From the NCBI RefSeq assembly GCF_013365535.1, contig NZ_CP053590.1, positions 920,501-984,500 on the forward strand: a stretch of 64,000 nt of DNA, written 5' to 3'. This DNA is from Aquimarina sp. TRL1. Lineage in GTDB: Bacteria; Bacteroidota; Bacteroidia; Flavobacteriales; Flavobacteriaceae. A model generated the notes under the pieces. It saw only the letters and a program-made list of their open reading frames with translations, ran no database searches and was not told the origin of the DNA. A program made the position numbers and the translations under genes. Below, one piece after another: positions 16,172-24,467 of this stretch (its first letter is position 1; each line of letters starts with the position of its first letter).

Positions 16172-18181
16172 ATGAAAAAAATACATAACTGCATCCTCGG
16201 AATCTTTTTTAGTAGTATTTGGGGGATTCAATCACAATCTGAACTTCCAGAAAAAAAAGAAATTCCAATCACTCAATTAGATGAAATCACCATTATTAGC
16301 AGGAGAAAACTCAGTAACTATCAGCAAGAAAAAATTGTATCAGGGATTGATCAATATTTAGAGAACTCCCTGCACATCAACATGATTAAGCGAGGAAATT
16401 ATGCCTGGGAACCTTCGCTAAATAACATGACCACAGATCGATTATCGATTACTATTGATGGAATGCAAATTTATGGAGCCTGTACCGACAAAATGGATCC
16501 GGTTACCTCATATGTAGATGTTTCTAATCTGGAAAAAGTGACGGTTTATTCTGGTCAGGAAGGAGCAGAAAACACCAATACAATTGGAGGAGGAATTGAC
16601 TTAACACTTCCAGAAGCAACCTATAAAAACACAGGGTTCAAGAGCAGTTTTGATCTTGGATATGAAACAAACAGTCACTACAAAACTACCGGAACGGCTC
16701 TCTCTTATTCCGGAAATAATTTTTTCGTAAGTGGGGATATCATCTATAGAAAGTCTGATAACTACTATGCGGGTAATAACAACGAAGTTTTATTCTCTCA
16801 ATTCGAAAAGTACAATATCTCTGTATTAACTGCTTATAAAATATCGGAATATCAAAGCATAGAAGTCACCTATATTTATGACCGAGCATCTGATGTAGGC
16901 TATCCGGCATTGCCTATGGATGTCTCTCTAGCCAAAGCATCTATTTCTTCTCTCGCATATAAATACCAAAACGATGATACTATGATCAAAGATTGGGAAA
17001 CAAAACTCTATTACAATTCGGTAACTCACATCATGGATGATACAAAGCGACCTGATGTTCCAATACGTATGGACATGCCTGGGTGGAGTGATACCTATGG
17101 AGGGTATTCCAAAATGGCATTGAAGAAAGAACAACACAGCCTTCAATTTAACCTTACCGCTCATTATAACCGATCACTCGCAGAAATGACAATGTACCCT
17201 AATACTCCTGATGAGCAGCGTATGTTTATGTATACCTGGCCAGATGTAAGAACTTTTAATACTGGTTTTTTTGCAAAAGACAAAATCGAACTTACTGATA
17301 CGGATAAACTACACCTTACTACTCGTATCGGATATCATAAGAACACTATTAAAAATCAAACCGGCTTAGAAAGTCTTCGAATCTTTTATCCTTTCATATC
17401 AGACTCTAAACAACGGATTCTCAATAGTTTTTCTGCTAATTATCAAAAAAAAACAGCTACTGCAGACCTTTCTTTTGGGATCGGATATGGAGAAAGAGCT
17501 CCTTCTGTGAGCGAAGGCTATGGTTTCTTTCTGTTCAATAGCTTTGATGGTTATGATTATATAGGAAACCCAGCGCTAAAAAAAGAAAAATCGGTAGACT
17601 TCTCACTCAAAGCTAATTTCGAGAAAAAGAAGCTAAAAATCAGCGCAGAAGCTGCTTATTTTCATCTTATGGATTATATTATCGGAGAGATCAATCCCGC
17701 TATAAGTCCGATGACCATTGGAGCAAATGGAGTTCGGGTATACAACTCTCTAGCGTATGCCTCTATCTTTAAGTCTACCTTAAATAGTACCTATACGCTT
17801 TCAGATCAAATTTCACTATATACAGCTATCGGATTTAATTACGGTCAGGGAAGTAATGGTGCTAACCTGCCACTGATCAGTCCTCTTTCATATCAGATCC
17901 AGGTTTCTTATAAACTCCCTACATTTAACGCCGCTATACAGCTCAAAGGAAATGTGGAGCAGACATCCTATAGCCCCACTTACGGAGAGGACAAGACCCC
18001 ATCATTTGCCATCCTGAACCTAACAATGGGAAATCAGTTTTATATCAAAGAACATAAAACCGTGCTTAAATATGGTATTGAAAATATCCTGGACACGACA
18101 TATTCTACCTATGCTGACTGGAATAATATCCCTAGACAGGGAAGGAACTTTTTTGTAAACCTTTCATACATTCTTCAATAA
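16172..18181 (+). CDS. TonB-dependent receptor, OprC/NosA-like (probable copper uptake)
   Basis: The protein of 669 residues has a signal peptide and a plug domain (about 35-150: AWEPSLNNMTTDRLSITIDG, IYGACTDKMDPVTSYVDVSN, then VTVYSGQEGAENTNTIGGG). A 22-strand barrel follows, ending in an aromatic residue before the last Gln (NLSYILQ). Met-rich external loops (DMPGWSDTYGGYSKM and MTMYPNTPDEQRMFMYTWP) match the style of OprC/NosA copper receptors. NosA supplies copper for N2O reductase in pseudomonads, and this location fits that role. A substrate other than copper cannot be excluded. Confidence 0.8.
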   Translation: MKKIHNCILGIFFSSIWGIQSQSELPEKKEIPITQLDEITIISRRKLSNYQQEKIVSGIDQYLENSLHINMIKRGNYAWEPSLNNMTTDRLSITIDGMQIYGACTDKMDPVTSYVDVSNLEKVTVYSGQEGAENTNTIGGGIDLTLPEATYKNTGFKSSFDLGYETNSHYKTTGTALSYSGNNFFVSGDIIYRKSDNYYAGNNNEVLFSQFEKYNISVLTAYKISEYQSIEVTYIYDRASDVGYPALPMDVSLAKASISSLAYKYQNDDTMIKDWETKLYYNSVTHIMDDTKRPDVPIRMDMPGWSDTYGGYSKMALKKEQHSLQFNLTAHYNRSLAEMTMYPNTPDEQRMFMYTWPDVRTFNTGFFAKDKIELTDTDKLHLTTRIGYHKNTIKNQTGLESLRIFYPFISDSKQRILNSFSANYQKKTATADLSFGIGYGERAPSVSEGYGFFLFNSFDGYDYIGNPALKKEKSVDFSLKANFEKKKLKISAEAAYFHLMDYIIGEINPAISPMTIGANGVRVYNSLAYASIFKSTLNSTYTLSDQISLYTAIGFNYGQGSNGANLPLISPLSYQIQVSYKLPTFNAAIQLKGNVEQTSYSPTYGEDKTPSFAILNLTMGNQFYIKEHKTVLKYGIENILDTTYSTYADWNNIPRQGRNFFVNLSYILQ

Positions 18182-18281
18182 AGATCATTTTTGGAAGAAT
18201 CTCTTTGAAACAAATCCTGAAACATTTATACCTCTGTTATTGAGTAAAAACCTGTTGTTTATTTCATGAAAAGCATTGCTC

Positions 18282-18315
18282 ATAATAAAGATAAAAATAT
18301 CTTTTATTATTTTTG
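18282..18315 (+). promoter_or_regulatory. promoter and possible operator of the Rrf2 gene
   Basis: An exact -7 box TATTTTTG lies at 18308-18315, giving a start near 18321 and a short leader to the ATG at 18336. An imperfect AT-rich palindrome (ATAATAAAGATA then TATCTTTTATTAT, 18282-18310) covers the promoter and is placed to act as an autoregulatory operator. Confidence 0.5.
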
Positions 18316-18335
18316 AAAGCAAAACCAAACCGATT

Positions 18336-18782
18336 ATGTTATCTAATGCATGCAAATATGCAATACGTTCTATCCTATATCTAGCGATACACAGTGATGA
18401 AACTCATAAAATTGGCGTAAAAAAAGTTGCTGAAGAAATCGAGACTCCTCAACCTTTTCTTGCTAAACTCCTTCAACAATTAGTAACCAATAAGCTTGTC
18501 TCTTCTAGTAAAGGACCTAAGGGAGGTTTTTTCTTAGATAAAAAAAATAAAGAAAAGTCGGTTTGGGATATTATAAAAACAATCGACGGAACAGATAAGT
18601 TTGATCAATGCTTTTTAGGGTTATCTTCCTGTGATGATGAAAACCCCTGTCCTGCACATCGATTTGTATCTCCTTTTAAAAAATTAATTTTAAATGATTT
18701 TAGAGATAAAACCATTGCCAGTCTTGTGGAAGAGATTAAGGAAAACGGTACTGTTATTTCTTTAAAAGGGTTTAACAACTAA
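18336..18782 (+). CDS. Rrf2-family regulator with three-Cys Fe-S motif (NsrR/IscR-like)
   Basis: From ATG 18336 the protein has 148 residues (MLSNACKYAIRSILYLA). The N-terminal winged helix (IETPQPFLAKLLQQLVTN, SSSKGPKGGFFL) matches Rrf2. Three cysteines in CFLGLSSCDDENPC (C-x6-C-x5-C) are where IscR and NsrR hold their cluster. Rrf2 proteins sense Fe-S status, NO or iron. Next to the nos/nrf/nap genes, NO or redox sensing is a reasonable guess. The longer frame from 18276 starts upstream of the predicted transcript start and is unlikely. It converges with moaA, only eight bases apart. Confidence 0.88.
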   Translation: MLSNACKYAIRSILYLAIHSDETHKIGVKKVAEEIETPQPFLAKLLQQLVTNKLVSSSKGPKGGFFLDKKNKEKSVWDIIKTIDGTDKFDQCFLGLSSCDDENPCPAHRFVSPFKKLILNDFRDKTIASLVEEIKENGTVISLKGFNN

Positions 18783-18790
18783 GTAGAAAA

Positions 18791-19798
18791 CTACCCCCCT
18801 ATAATTGTCATACTTCGGTTTCTCGTATGTAGTACTGGATTCTTTAATTCCTCTAAGGTATTCATTCCTCCTCTTGTTTTTTCTTTAAGCAAAAAGCTTT
18901 TTTGAATTATTGACTCTATCGATTTCCCCTCTCGCAAAGGGCTTAACAAGTCTGATTCCGTTGCCGAAAACAAGCAATTTTTCAAGTATCCATTAGCCGT
19001 AATTCTTATCCTATTACATGAATCACAAAATGGGTTTGTCACAGAACTAATAATTGCGAATTTCCCTGTATAACCTCCTATTTTGTAGTGAACAGCAGTG
19101 TCATTTGGAGCATCTTTTTCTTTGACAATCAATCTTTCGGAAAAATAGTTTTTTACAGTCTTCATTATCGTTTGGTAAGAAACCATTTTATCAATATTCC
19201 ATCTATTTCCATCAAAAGGCATAAACTCTATAAAACGAATCGTTACATCCAAATCTTTAGTTAATCGAATAAAATTGATAATTTCATCTTCATTAAAGCC
19301 TTTTATCAATACAATATTGATCTTTACATGAAAATTAGCGTTCAATAATTTAAAAATATTAGTATATACTCTATCAAAATAATTTCTTCTTGTAATATCT
19401 TTAAACTTTCTCTCATTCAGAGAATCTAAACTAACATTAACGTCTCTAATTCCCACTCTTTTAAAAACAGGAATAAACCTATCAACGACAACAGCATTTG
19501 TTGTAATCGCAAGATTAATAGGTAAAGAAGCTAATTTTTCTAGTATCTGATGAATATCTTTTCGGATAAGTGGTTCCCCTCCTGTTAATCTAATTTTTGT
19601 AACTCCATTTTTCACAAAAACTTTTGCTATTTCATAGACCTCATCAGCTGTCATCAGACAAGATTTTGGGGATAAATGAACTCCTTCAGAGGGCATACAA
19701 TAAGTACATCGAAGATTACAACGTTCTGTCAATGAAATTCTCAGATACGAATGTTTTCGTTGATGAGTATCGGTTAATATATTTTTTATTTCTTTCAT
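18791..19798 (-). CDS. moaA: GTP 3',8-cyclase MoaA
   Basis: A radical SAM enzyme for the first step of molybdenum cofactor synthesis, about 335 residues long. The SAM cluster motif is RCNLRCTYC (three Cys spaced C-x3-C-x2-C near residue 27). The second cluster is CDSCNRIRITANGYLKNC, and the conserved C-terminal Gly-Gly is present (IIGG). The ATG at 19798 overlaps the moaCB stop (TGATG), which makes it better than the TTG at 19801. It is the last gene of the Moco operon, which feeds NapA. Confidence 0.96.
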   Translation of the reverse strand: MKEIKNILTDTHQRKHSYLRISLTERCNLRCTYCMPSEGVHLSPKSCLMTADEVYEIAKVFVKNGVTKIRLTGGEPLIRKDIHQILEKLASLPINLAITTNAVVVDRFIPVFKRVGIRDVNVSLDSLNERKFKDITRRNYFDRVYTNIFKLLNANFHVKINIVLIKGFNEDEIINFIRLTKDLDVTIRFIEFMPFDGNRWNIDKMVSYQTIMKTVKNYFSERLIVKEKDAPNDTAVHYKIGGYTGKFAIISSVTNPFCDSCNRIRITANGYLKNCLFSATESDLLSPLREGKSIESIIQKSFLLKEKTRGGMNTLEELKNPVLHTRNRSMTIIGG

Positions 19799-20709
19799 CA
19801 ATCGTGTCTTGCTCCTTTAAAAATTCTAAAAAGATGAAGTATTGCTGGGAAAACAGCTTCCATTGATTCTTTTGCTCCATTAGTGGATCCAGGGAGTCCT
19901 AAAACCAAGCTGTTTTTTAAGGTCCCGGCTACACTTCTGGATAACATAGCATAAGGGGTCCGCTCCTGACCATACCGTCTAATTGTTTCTTCAATCCCCG
20001 GAATTCTTCTATCCAATAACGGTAAAAGTGCTTCTGGGGTAACATCTCTTTTAGATAGCCCCGTTCCTCCCGTATATATAATTAAATCAATATTTTGTTC
20101 TGCATATTTTTTTGCACAAAGCGCTATCTCTTCTATTTCATCTGGTATAACAATATACTTCGATATTGACACCTCGTTTTCTTCTAATACAGTGATAATA
20201 GCTTTCCCGGCTTTATCTTCTTTTTGTCCAGCCGAGATAGTATCTGAGCATACGATTACTGTAGCGGTAAGATCTTTTCTAAAACGATCTTTAAAATCTG
20301 ATTTCCCTCCTTTTTTCTCTAAGAGCTTGATTTCCTTAATTTCGATTCCTTTATCAATTGGTTTTAGCATATCGTACATATTTAGTGCTACTACGCTAGC
20401 CCCATGCATTGCTTCTACCTCTACTCCTGTTTTATAAATTGTCTTTACCGTAAACAGTATCTCTATTTCCAATTCGTTAATCTCATATTCAATACTGGTA
20501 TATTCAATCGGTATCGGATGGCAATCTGGTAATAAATTAGGTGTTTGCTTCACTCCTAATAAACCTGCAGCTTTACTCATCGATAATACATCTCCTTTAG
20601 GGACAGTATTCTTCCTGATTGCTGTGATTGTTTCGGATTTACTCACTTTTACCGTTGCCTGAGCTACAGCAGTTCTAAGTGTTGTCTGTTTATGTGTGAT
20701 ATCTACCAT
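19798..20709 (-). CDS. moaCB: bifunctional MoaC-MoaB/MogA protein
   Basis: The first 150 residues are MoaC (cyclic pyranopterin monophosphate synthase) with DCHPIPIEYT and EAMHGASVVALNMYD. The rest is a MoaB/MogA-type domain with YTGGTGLSKRDVTPEAL and LGLPGSTNGAKESM. The fusion joins formation of cPMP to adenylylation of molybdopterin and is seen in several Bacteroidetes and other bacteria. It lies one base from moaE and overlaps moaA. Confidence 0.95.
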   Translation of the reverse strand: MVDITHKQTTLRTAVAQATVKVSKSETITAIRKNTVPKGDVLSMSKAAGLLGVKQTPNLLPDCHPIPIEYTSIEYEINELEIEILFTVKTIYKTGVEVEAMHGASVVALNMYDMLKPIDKGIEIKEIKLLEKKGGKSDFKDRFRKDLTATVIVCSDTISAGQKEDKAGKAIITVLEENEVSISKYIVIPDEIEEIALCAKKYAEQNIDLIIYTGGTGLSKRDVTPEALLPLLDRRIPGIEETIRRYGQERTPYAMLSRSVAGTLKNSLVLGLPGSTNGAKESMEAVFPAILHLFRIFKGARHD

Positions 20710-20710
20710 A

Positions 20711-21154
20711 TTATGTATTCACTTTCCATTGATGCGAAGCATCATCGAATATTTCTTTTCCAAAAACAGGAATATTTGCCTTTATTTCATTTACTAGGTA
20801 TTCTATTGCTCTAAATGCTTCCTTTCTCTTTGGAGAAGAGACAAACACAAACAAACAAATCTCCCCTGATTTCACTATCCCTTTACTGTGATACACATGC
20901 ATACAGGTCAGGTCAAACTTATCAAAAGTTTCTTCTCTTATTTCATGAGCCTTTAGGTTTGCCATTTCTTCATAGGCAGTATATTCTATTGCGGTTACTT
21001 TTTTTCCATCAATAATATCCGCTCTCACCTGTCCTAAAAAAATATCATGTGCTCCAATAGTCGTTTTTGTTTGATGCTTTGCTATTGATTCTCCAATAAA
21101 TTTTGTAGAAATAGCCCCTTCTACAAAAATGTTTTTGAGGTTTTTTTTATTCAT
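20711..21154 (-). CDS. moaE: molybdopterin synthase large subunit MoaE
   Basis: The protein of 147 residues has the family segments GAHDIFLGQVRAD, TAIEYTAYEEMA, VYHSKGIVKSGEICLFVFV and SSPKRKEAFRAIEYLVNEIK, with the catalytic Lys in IPVFGKEIF. It transfers sulfur from MoaD to cPMP. It sits 30 bases after moaD. Confidence 0.95.
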   Translation of the reverse strand: MNKKNLKNIFVEGAISTKFIGESIAKHQTKTTIGAHDIFLGQVRADIIDGKKVTAIEYTAYEEMANLKAHEIREETFDKFDLTCMHVYHSKGIVKSGEICLFVFVSSPKRKEAFRAIEYLVNEIKANIPVFGKEIFDDASHQWKVNT

Positions 21155-21183
21155 GTCTATGTGTTTTGTTTAAAATTCATTTA

Positions 21184-21417
21184 TTATCCTCCTGAGAATG
21201 GCGGCAACAATACAAGCTCTGTTTCTGCTAACGGCGCCTCAAGAGAAACAAACTCCTGTCCCTGGGCCACTTTAAACTCTTTTCCTTTTAGGTCTGGGTA
21301 TTTTACAAAAAGAAAATCTAGAAGTTCTTCTATTGTTTTGGCTGCACAGTCTAATTTTTCTTCTCCACATTTAGTAACTTCTGCTAACATTCCAAAATAT
21401 TTAATCGTCAATTCCAT
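21184..21417 (-). CDS. moaD: molybdopterin synthase sulfur carrier MoaD
   Basis: A ubiquitin-like protein of 77 residues ending in the Gly-Gly tail (LLPPFSGG) that carries the thiocarboxylate. The start overlaps mobA by 17 bases. Confidence 0.94.
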   Translation of the reverse strand: MELTIKYFGMLAEVTKCGEEKLDCAAKTIEELLDFLFVKYPDLKGKEFKVAQGQEFVSLEAPLAETELVLLPPFSGG

Positions 21418-21991
21418 GGCTTATATTCTTTAGATCTTCCGGAGTATTTACATTTATCATAGAACGTAACCACTCTTCTTTTTCTATTTCTATTGTTTTT
21501 GTTTTAAACTCAGCTATTGCTACTTTCATCCGTCTCTCTCCACGTTCTAACAACTCTAAGCACTTCTGTTCACATTCCTTTTTATACAAGGCCAATAGGG
21601 GCATTGTTTTATTTTCTCCTTGTAACTGTATTACTTGTGTTTCTTCAGTTCTTTGTTCTAATAATTTTGTCAGTACAGCTGTCTTGATCAAAGGAACATC
21701 ACAACTTACTATTAGATTATAGGCTGTTCTGGTATGTTTTAAACCTGTATACACTCCTGCCAAAGGGCCTGCATTTTTTATTTCATCTTCAACTCTTTGT
21801 TTATTAAAAATATCATAATCAGCGCAATCACTAACAATAATAATATCACGAACTATTGGCTCCATAGCTTCTATAATATGTGTTATAAAGTATTTTGAAC
21901 GATACTTTATAAAACCTTTATCTGTTCCCATCCGACTACTTTTGCCCCCTGCCAGGATAATTCCGGTAACGTCCTTGGAAGACTCTTTCAT
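21401..21991 (-). CDS. mobA: molybdenum cofactor nucleotidyltransferase MobA
   Basis: The protein of 196 residues has the nucleotide-binding start GIILAGGKSSRMGTDKGFI, then DEIKNAGPLAGVYTGL and VSCDVPLI. MobA attaches GMP to Mo-molybdopterin to form the guanylyl cofactor needed by NapA. It lies 4 bases after the TauE-like gene and overlaps moaD. Confidence 0.93.
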   Translation of the reverse strand: MKESSKDVTGIILAGGKSSRMGTDKGFIKYRSKYFITHIIEAMEPIVRDIIIVSDCADYDIFNKQRVEDEIKNAGPLAGVYTGLKHTRTAYNLIVSCDVPLIKTAVLTKLLEQRTEETQVIQLQGENKTMPLLALYKKECEQKCLELLERGERRMKVAIAEFKTKTIEIEKEEWLRSMINVNTPEDLKNISHGIDD

Positions 21992-21994
21992 TTT

Positions 21995-22738
21995 TTAGAT
22001 TATAAATAACTTTACTGAAGCCAATACTAATACTAAGGCTAATACATACCTCAACCCTGCATTACTAAATCTCTTACTTCCAAAATACCCCCCTAAGAAA
22101 CCTCCTGCTAATGCGAAAAGCACCCAAATAAATGAGATATTATTCAAAGTTATTCCCTTACTAAATTGTCCAATAAGTCCCGCAGCGGAATTCACCCAAA
22201 TAAAAAGAGCTGAAACTGCTGCAGCTTCCTTCATTTTACCCCAATGCAATAATAGAATAACTGGGCTCAGAATAATTCCTCCTCCAATACCAATTAAACC
22301 AGAGAGCAAACCAATGCCCCCTCCTACTACAATTCCCTGCCATAATTTAACGTCCTTGATAGTGGCGGTTCCTTTCCCAAAAACATTAAGCATTTTCAGA
22401 ATAGCAAAAATCAACAGTACTCCTAGTATTTTTTTATAAACGGCAGCTTCTATCTCTATAGTCCCTCCAATAAAAGCCATCGGAATAGAAGCTATTGCAA
22501 ATGGCAGAAATAGTTTCATCCTAAAAAAACCTTCTCTGTAATAATGAAAAAATGCAATCGCTGCTACAAATAGATTCAGTAATAACGCCGTTGATTTCAT
22601 CATCTCAGGGCTAAAAGAAAAAAACGCCATTAATGCCAAATATCCACTTGCTCCTCCATGTCCTACACTAGCATACAAAAAAGACACTAATGGAAGAATA
22701 ATCATAAAAAGCAAAACACTTTCTGTTTCGAAAATCAT
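21995..22738 (-). CDS. TauE/SafE-family membrane transporter
   Basis: From ATG 22738 (MIFETESVLLFM) the protein has 247 residues and about eight membrane helices in two related halves. Family segments are ASVGHGGASGYLA and GLLSGLIGIGGGIILSP. TauE/SafE proteins export sulfite or other small organic or sulfur anions. Its place inside a Moco operon is known in some Bacteroidetes, but the substrate is unknown; export or uptake of a sulfur- or molybdenum-related anion is possible. It overlaps the ModE-like gene by four bases. Confidence 0.85.
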   Translation of the reverse strand: MIFETESVLLFMIILPLVSFLYASVGHGGASGYLALMAFFSFSPEMMKSTALLLNLFVAAIAFFHYYREGFFRMKLFLPFAIASIPMAFIGGTIEIEAAVYKKILGVLLIFAILKMLNVFGKGTATIKDVKLWQGIVVGGGIGLLSGLIGIGGGIILSPVILLLHWGKMKEAAAVSALFIWVNSAAGLIGQFSKGITLNNISFIWVLFALAGGFLGGYFGSKRFSNAGLRYVLALVLVLASVKLFII

Positions 22739-23076
22739 CGTATCCGTATTTCTCCTTTTTGACGATCTAGGTATTCCCAACATCCTTTGTTGAGCTCTTC
22801 AAAAAAATCAATTAATGTTTTTCCATGTTCTGTTAATACTGCTCCTCCTCCATTTTTACCACCTATAGTCGTCGTGATAACCGGACAAGAGGTAGCATTA
22901 TTCATTGAATAGATAAGGTCCCATGCCTTTTTATAAGACATATTTAATTTCTTTGCTGCCTTAGACAATGAACCTGTATTTTCTATTGCTTTTAGTAGCC
23001 GAACTCTTCCTTCTCCTATAAGCACATTATCATCCACTTCTATCCAAATCCTACTTTTTATTTTTACATTCTTCAT
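22735..23076 (-). CDS. ModE-type N-terminal winged-helix regulator without TOBE domains
   Basis: The protein of about 113 residues is only the ModE/LysR-like DNA-binding part: VRLLKAIENTGSLSKAAKKLNMSYKKAWDLI, then TTTIGGKNGGGAVLTEHGK. ModE normally carries two molybdate-binding TOBE domains, absent here, so molybdate sensing cannot occur in the usual way. The ATG at 23076 overlaps the moeA stop (ATGA). It may regulate the Moco operon it lies in. Confidence 0.88.
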   Translation of the reverse strand: MKNVKIKSRIWIEVDDNVLIGEGRVRLLKAIENTGSLSKAAKKLNMSYKKAWDLIYSMNNATSCPVITTTIGGKNGGGAVLTEHGKTLIDFFEELNKGCWEYLDRQKGEIRIR

Positions 23077-24251
23077 ATCGGTAAACATATTACTTCTACA
23101 GTATCATTTTTCATAATTCTCGATCGCTCCTCAGGGATATAGACCAATGCATTTGCTACAGCAAATGTTTGTAACATAGCCGAACTCTGTCCTTCTAGAA
23201 TCGTCACAGTATTTTCTTCCAAAATGGCTTTTAAAAACTGAGCTCTGTTACCTTTCTTCTCAAAAGAAGATATAGATGTTACTTCTTTTTTGTCTAGACT
23301 AAAATTTTTATTCCCTCTTAATTTTTCTAATGCTGGATATACATATAAATAAAAACAACTTAACGCTGCTGCGGGATTTCCTGGCAATGCAAAAACAATT
23401 TTGTTTTTCCTTCTTCCAAAAAACAATGGTTTCCCTGGTTTTTGCTTTACCTTATAAAATATCTCCTCTACTCCTAACTCTTTTAATGCTTTCCCAACAT
23501 AATCATAGGTTCCTACAGAAATCCCCCCCGATAAAACAATTACATCATTTTCTTTTAGAGCTGTTAATAAAACTTCTTTTGTGGTTTCATATTGATCTTT
23601 TACAGAATACTCCGATATTTCTTTATATTCTAGTGATTGTAACGCAGTGGCTAACATCCCTCCATTACTATCATAAACCTTCCCTGTAGATAATGGTTTC
23701 CCCGGTTCTATCAATTCATTACCTGTAACAACAACACCTATAGACGGTTTTTTATACACCTGAATTTCTTGTATTCCTAAACTTAACAGATACCCTATAC
23801 CTGCAACAGTGATTATTGTATCTTTTTTTAAGGCAATTTCTCCTTTCTTAATCTGCTCTCCTTCTAAGCGAATATTATCTCCAAAGTTTACGAGTCCTTC
23901 TACAGCAATAGTGTTCTCATTCATTACTACCCGTTCTTGCATAATCACTGTATTTGCCGTATCAGGAACAGCTGCACCGGTAAAAATTCGCACTGCTTCG
24001 CCTTTTTCTAAAACCGGATGGTGCTGATCTCCTGCCTTTACTTCATCCCGTACCTCATACGTAGTATTGTCATAGAGATTTAATGCATAACCATCCATTG
24101 CAGACTGCCTAAAAGGAGGCATGTTAATTGGTGCAATCACATCTTTTGACAATATTTCTCCTACCGCTTCTCTTACTCTTATAGTTTGTGATGTAGTGGT
24201 AGTTTGAACCGTCTTAACTACTTTTTGTATGGCTTCTTCTACAGATATCAT
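23073..24251 (-). CDS. moeA: molybdopterin molybdenumtransferase MoeA
   Basis: MoeA inserts molybdate into adenylylated molybdopterin. From ATG 24251 (MISVEEAIQKVV) the protein has 392 residues. Recognisable parts are MPPFRQSAMDGYAL, FTGAAVPDTANTVIMQE, VVTGNELIEPG, DSNGGML, LSGGISVGTYDYV, KPGKPLFFGR and FALPGNPAAAL. The upstream frame to 24314 lies before the predicted transcript start and is not translated. It is the first gene of the minus-strand Moco operon moeA-modE-like-tauE-mobA-moaD-moaE-moaCB-moaA. Confidence 0.95.
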   Translation of the reverse strand: MISVEEAIQKVVKTVQTTTTSQTIRVREAVGEILSKDVIAPINMPPFRQSAMDGYALNLYDNTTYEVRDEVKAGDQHHPVLEKGEAVRIFTGAAVPDTANTVIMQERVVMNENTIAVEGLVNFGDNIRLEGEQIKKGEIALKKDTIITVAGIGYLLSLGIQEIQVYKKPSIGVVVTGNELIEPGKPLSTGKVYDSNGGMLATALQSLEYKEISEYSVKDQYETTKEVLLTALKENDVIVLSGGISVGTYDYVGKALKELGVEEIFYKVKQKPGKPLFFGRRKNKIVFALPGNPAAALSCFYLYVYPALEKLRGNKNFSLDKKEVTSISSFEKKGNRAQFLKAILEENTVTILEGQSSAMLQTFAVANALVYIPEERSRIMKNDTVEVICLPI

Positions 24252-24270
24252 TATACTCGTTATATACACA

Positions 24271-24313
24271 CAAATATAGCGGCTGTTTTTCCTTAAAAAC
24301 ATGATAAAAATCA
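24271..24313 (-). promoter_or_regulatory. FNR/CRP-type site and promoter of the Moco operon
   Basis: The minus strand has an exact -7 box TATATTTG (24278-24271), giving a start near 24266. A dyad ATGAT-AAAA-ATCAT (core 24302-24313, centre 24307.5) lies at about -41.5, exactly class II spacing. The wider palindrome runs from 24297 to 24318. Confidence 0.72.
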
Positions 24314-24351
24314 TGTTTACAACCTCTTACTCTTGCAAAAAGCTATACCTA

Positions 24352-24368
24352 TTTAGATTAAATCTAAA
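24352..24368. promoter_or_regulatory. 17-bp perfect palindrome between moeA and nrfH
   Basis: TTTAGATT-A-AATCTAAA is perfectly symmetric and lies between the two divergent FNR-type sites. It is not of the TGAYnnnnRTCA type, so it may bind a second regulator, for example the Rrf2 or ModE-like protein encoded nearby. Confidence 0.45.
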
Positions 24369-24379
24369 CAAATATATTG

Positions 24380-24391
24380 TGACAAATGTCA
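24380..24391 (+). promoter_or_regulatory. FNR/CRP-type site upstream of nrfH
   Basis: TGACAAATGTCA is a perfect TGAYnnnnRTCA dyad, 77 bases before the nrfH ATG. A class II start would fall near 24427. The -7 region there (about 24413-24421) is only a weak match, so the promoter itself is less certain. Confidence 0.6.
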
Positions 24392-24467
24392 TATTTATCC
24401 CTCAAAATAAATCTGATTTTTACTCTTTCAAAATATTAAAAGACCTTTTTATCCTAATATTATAATT

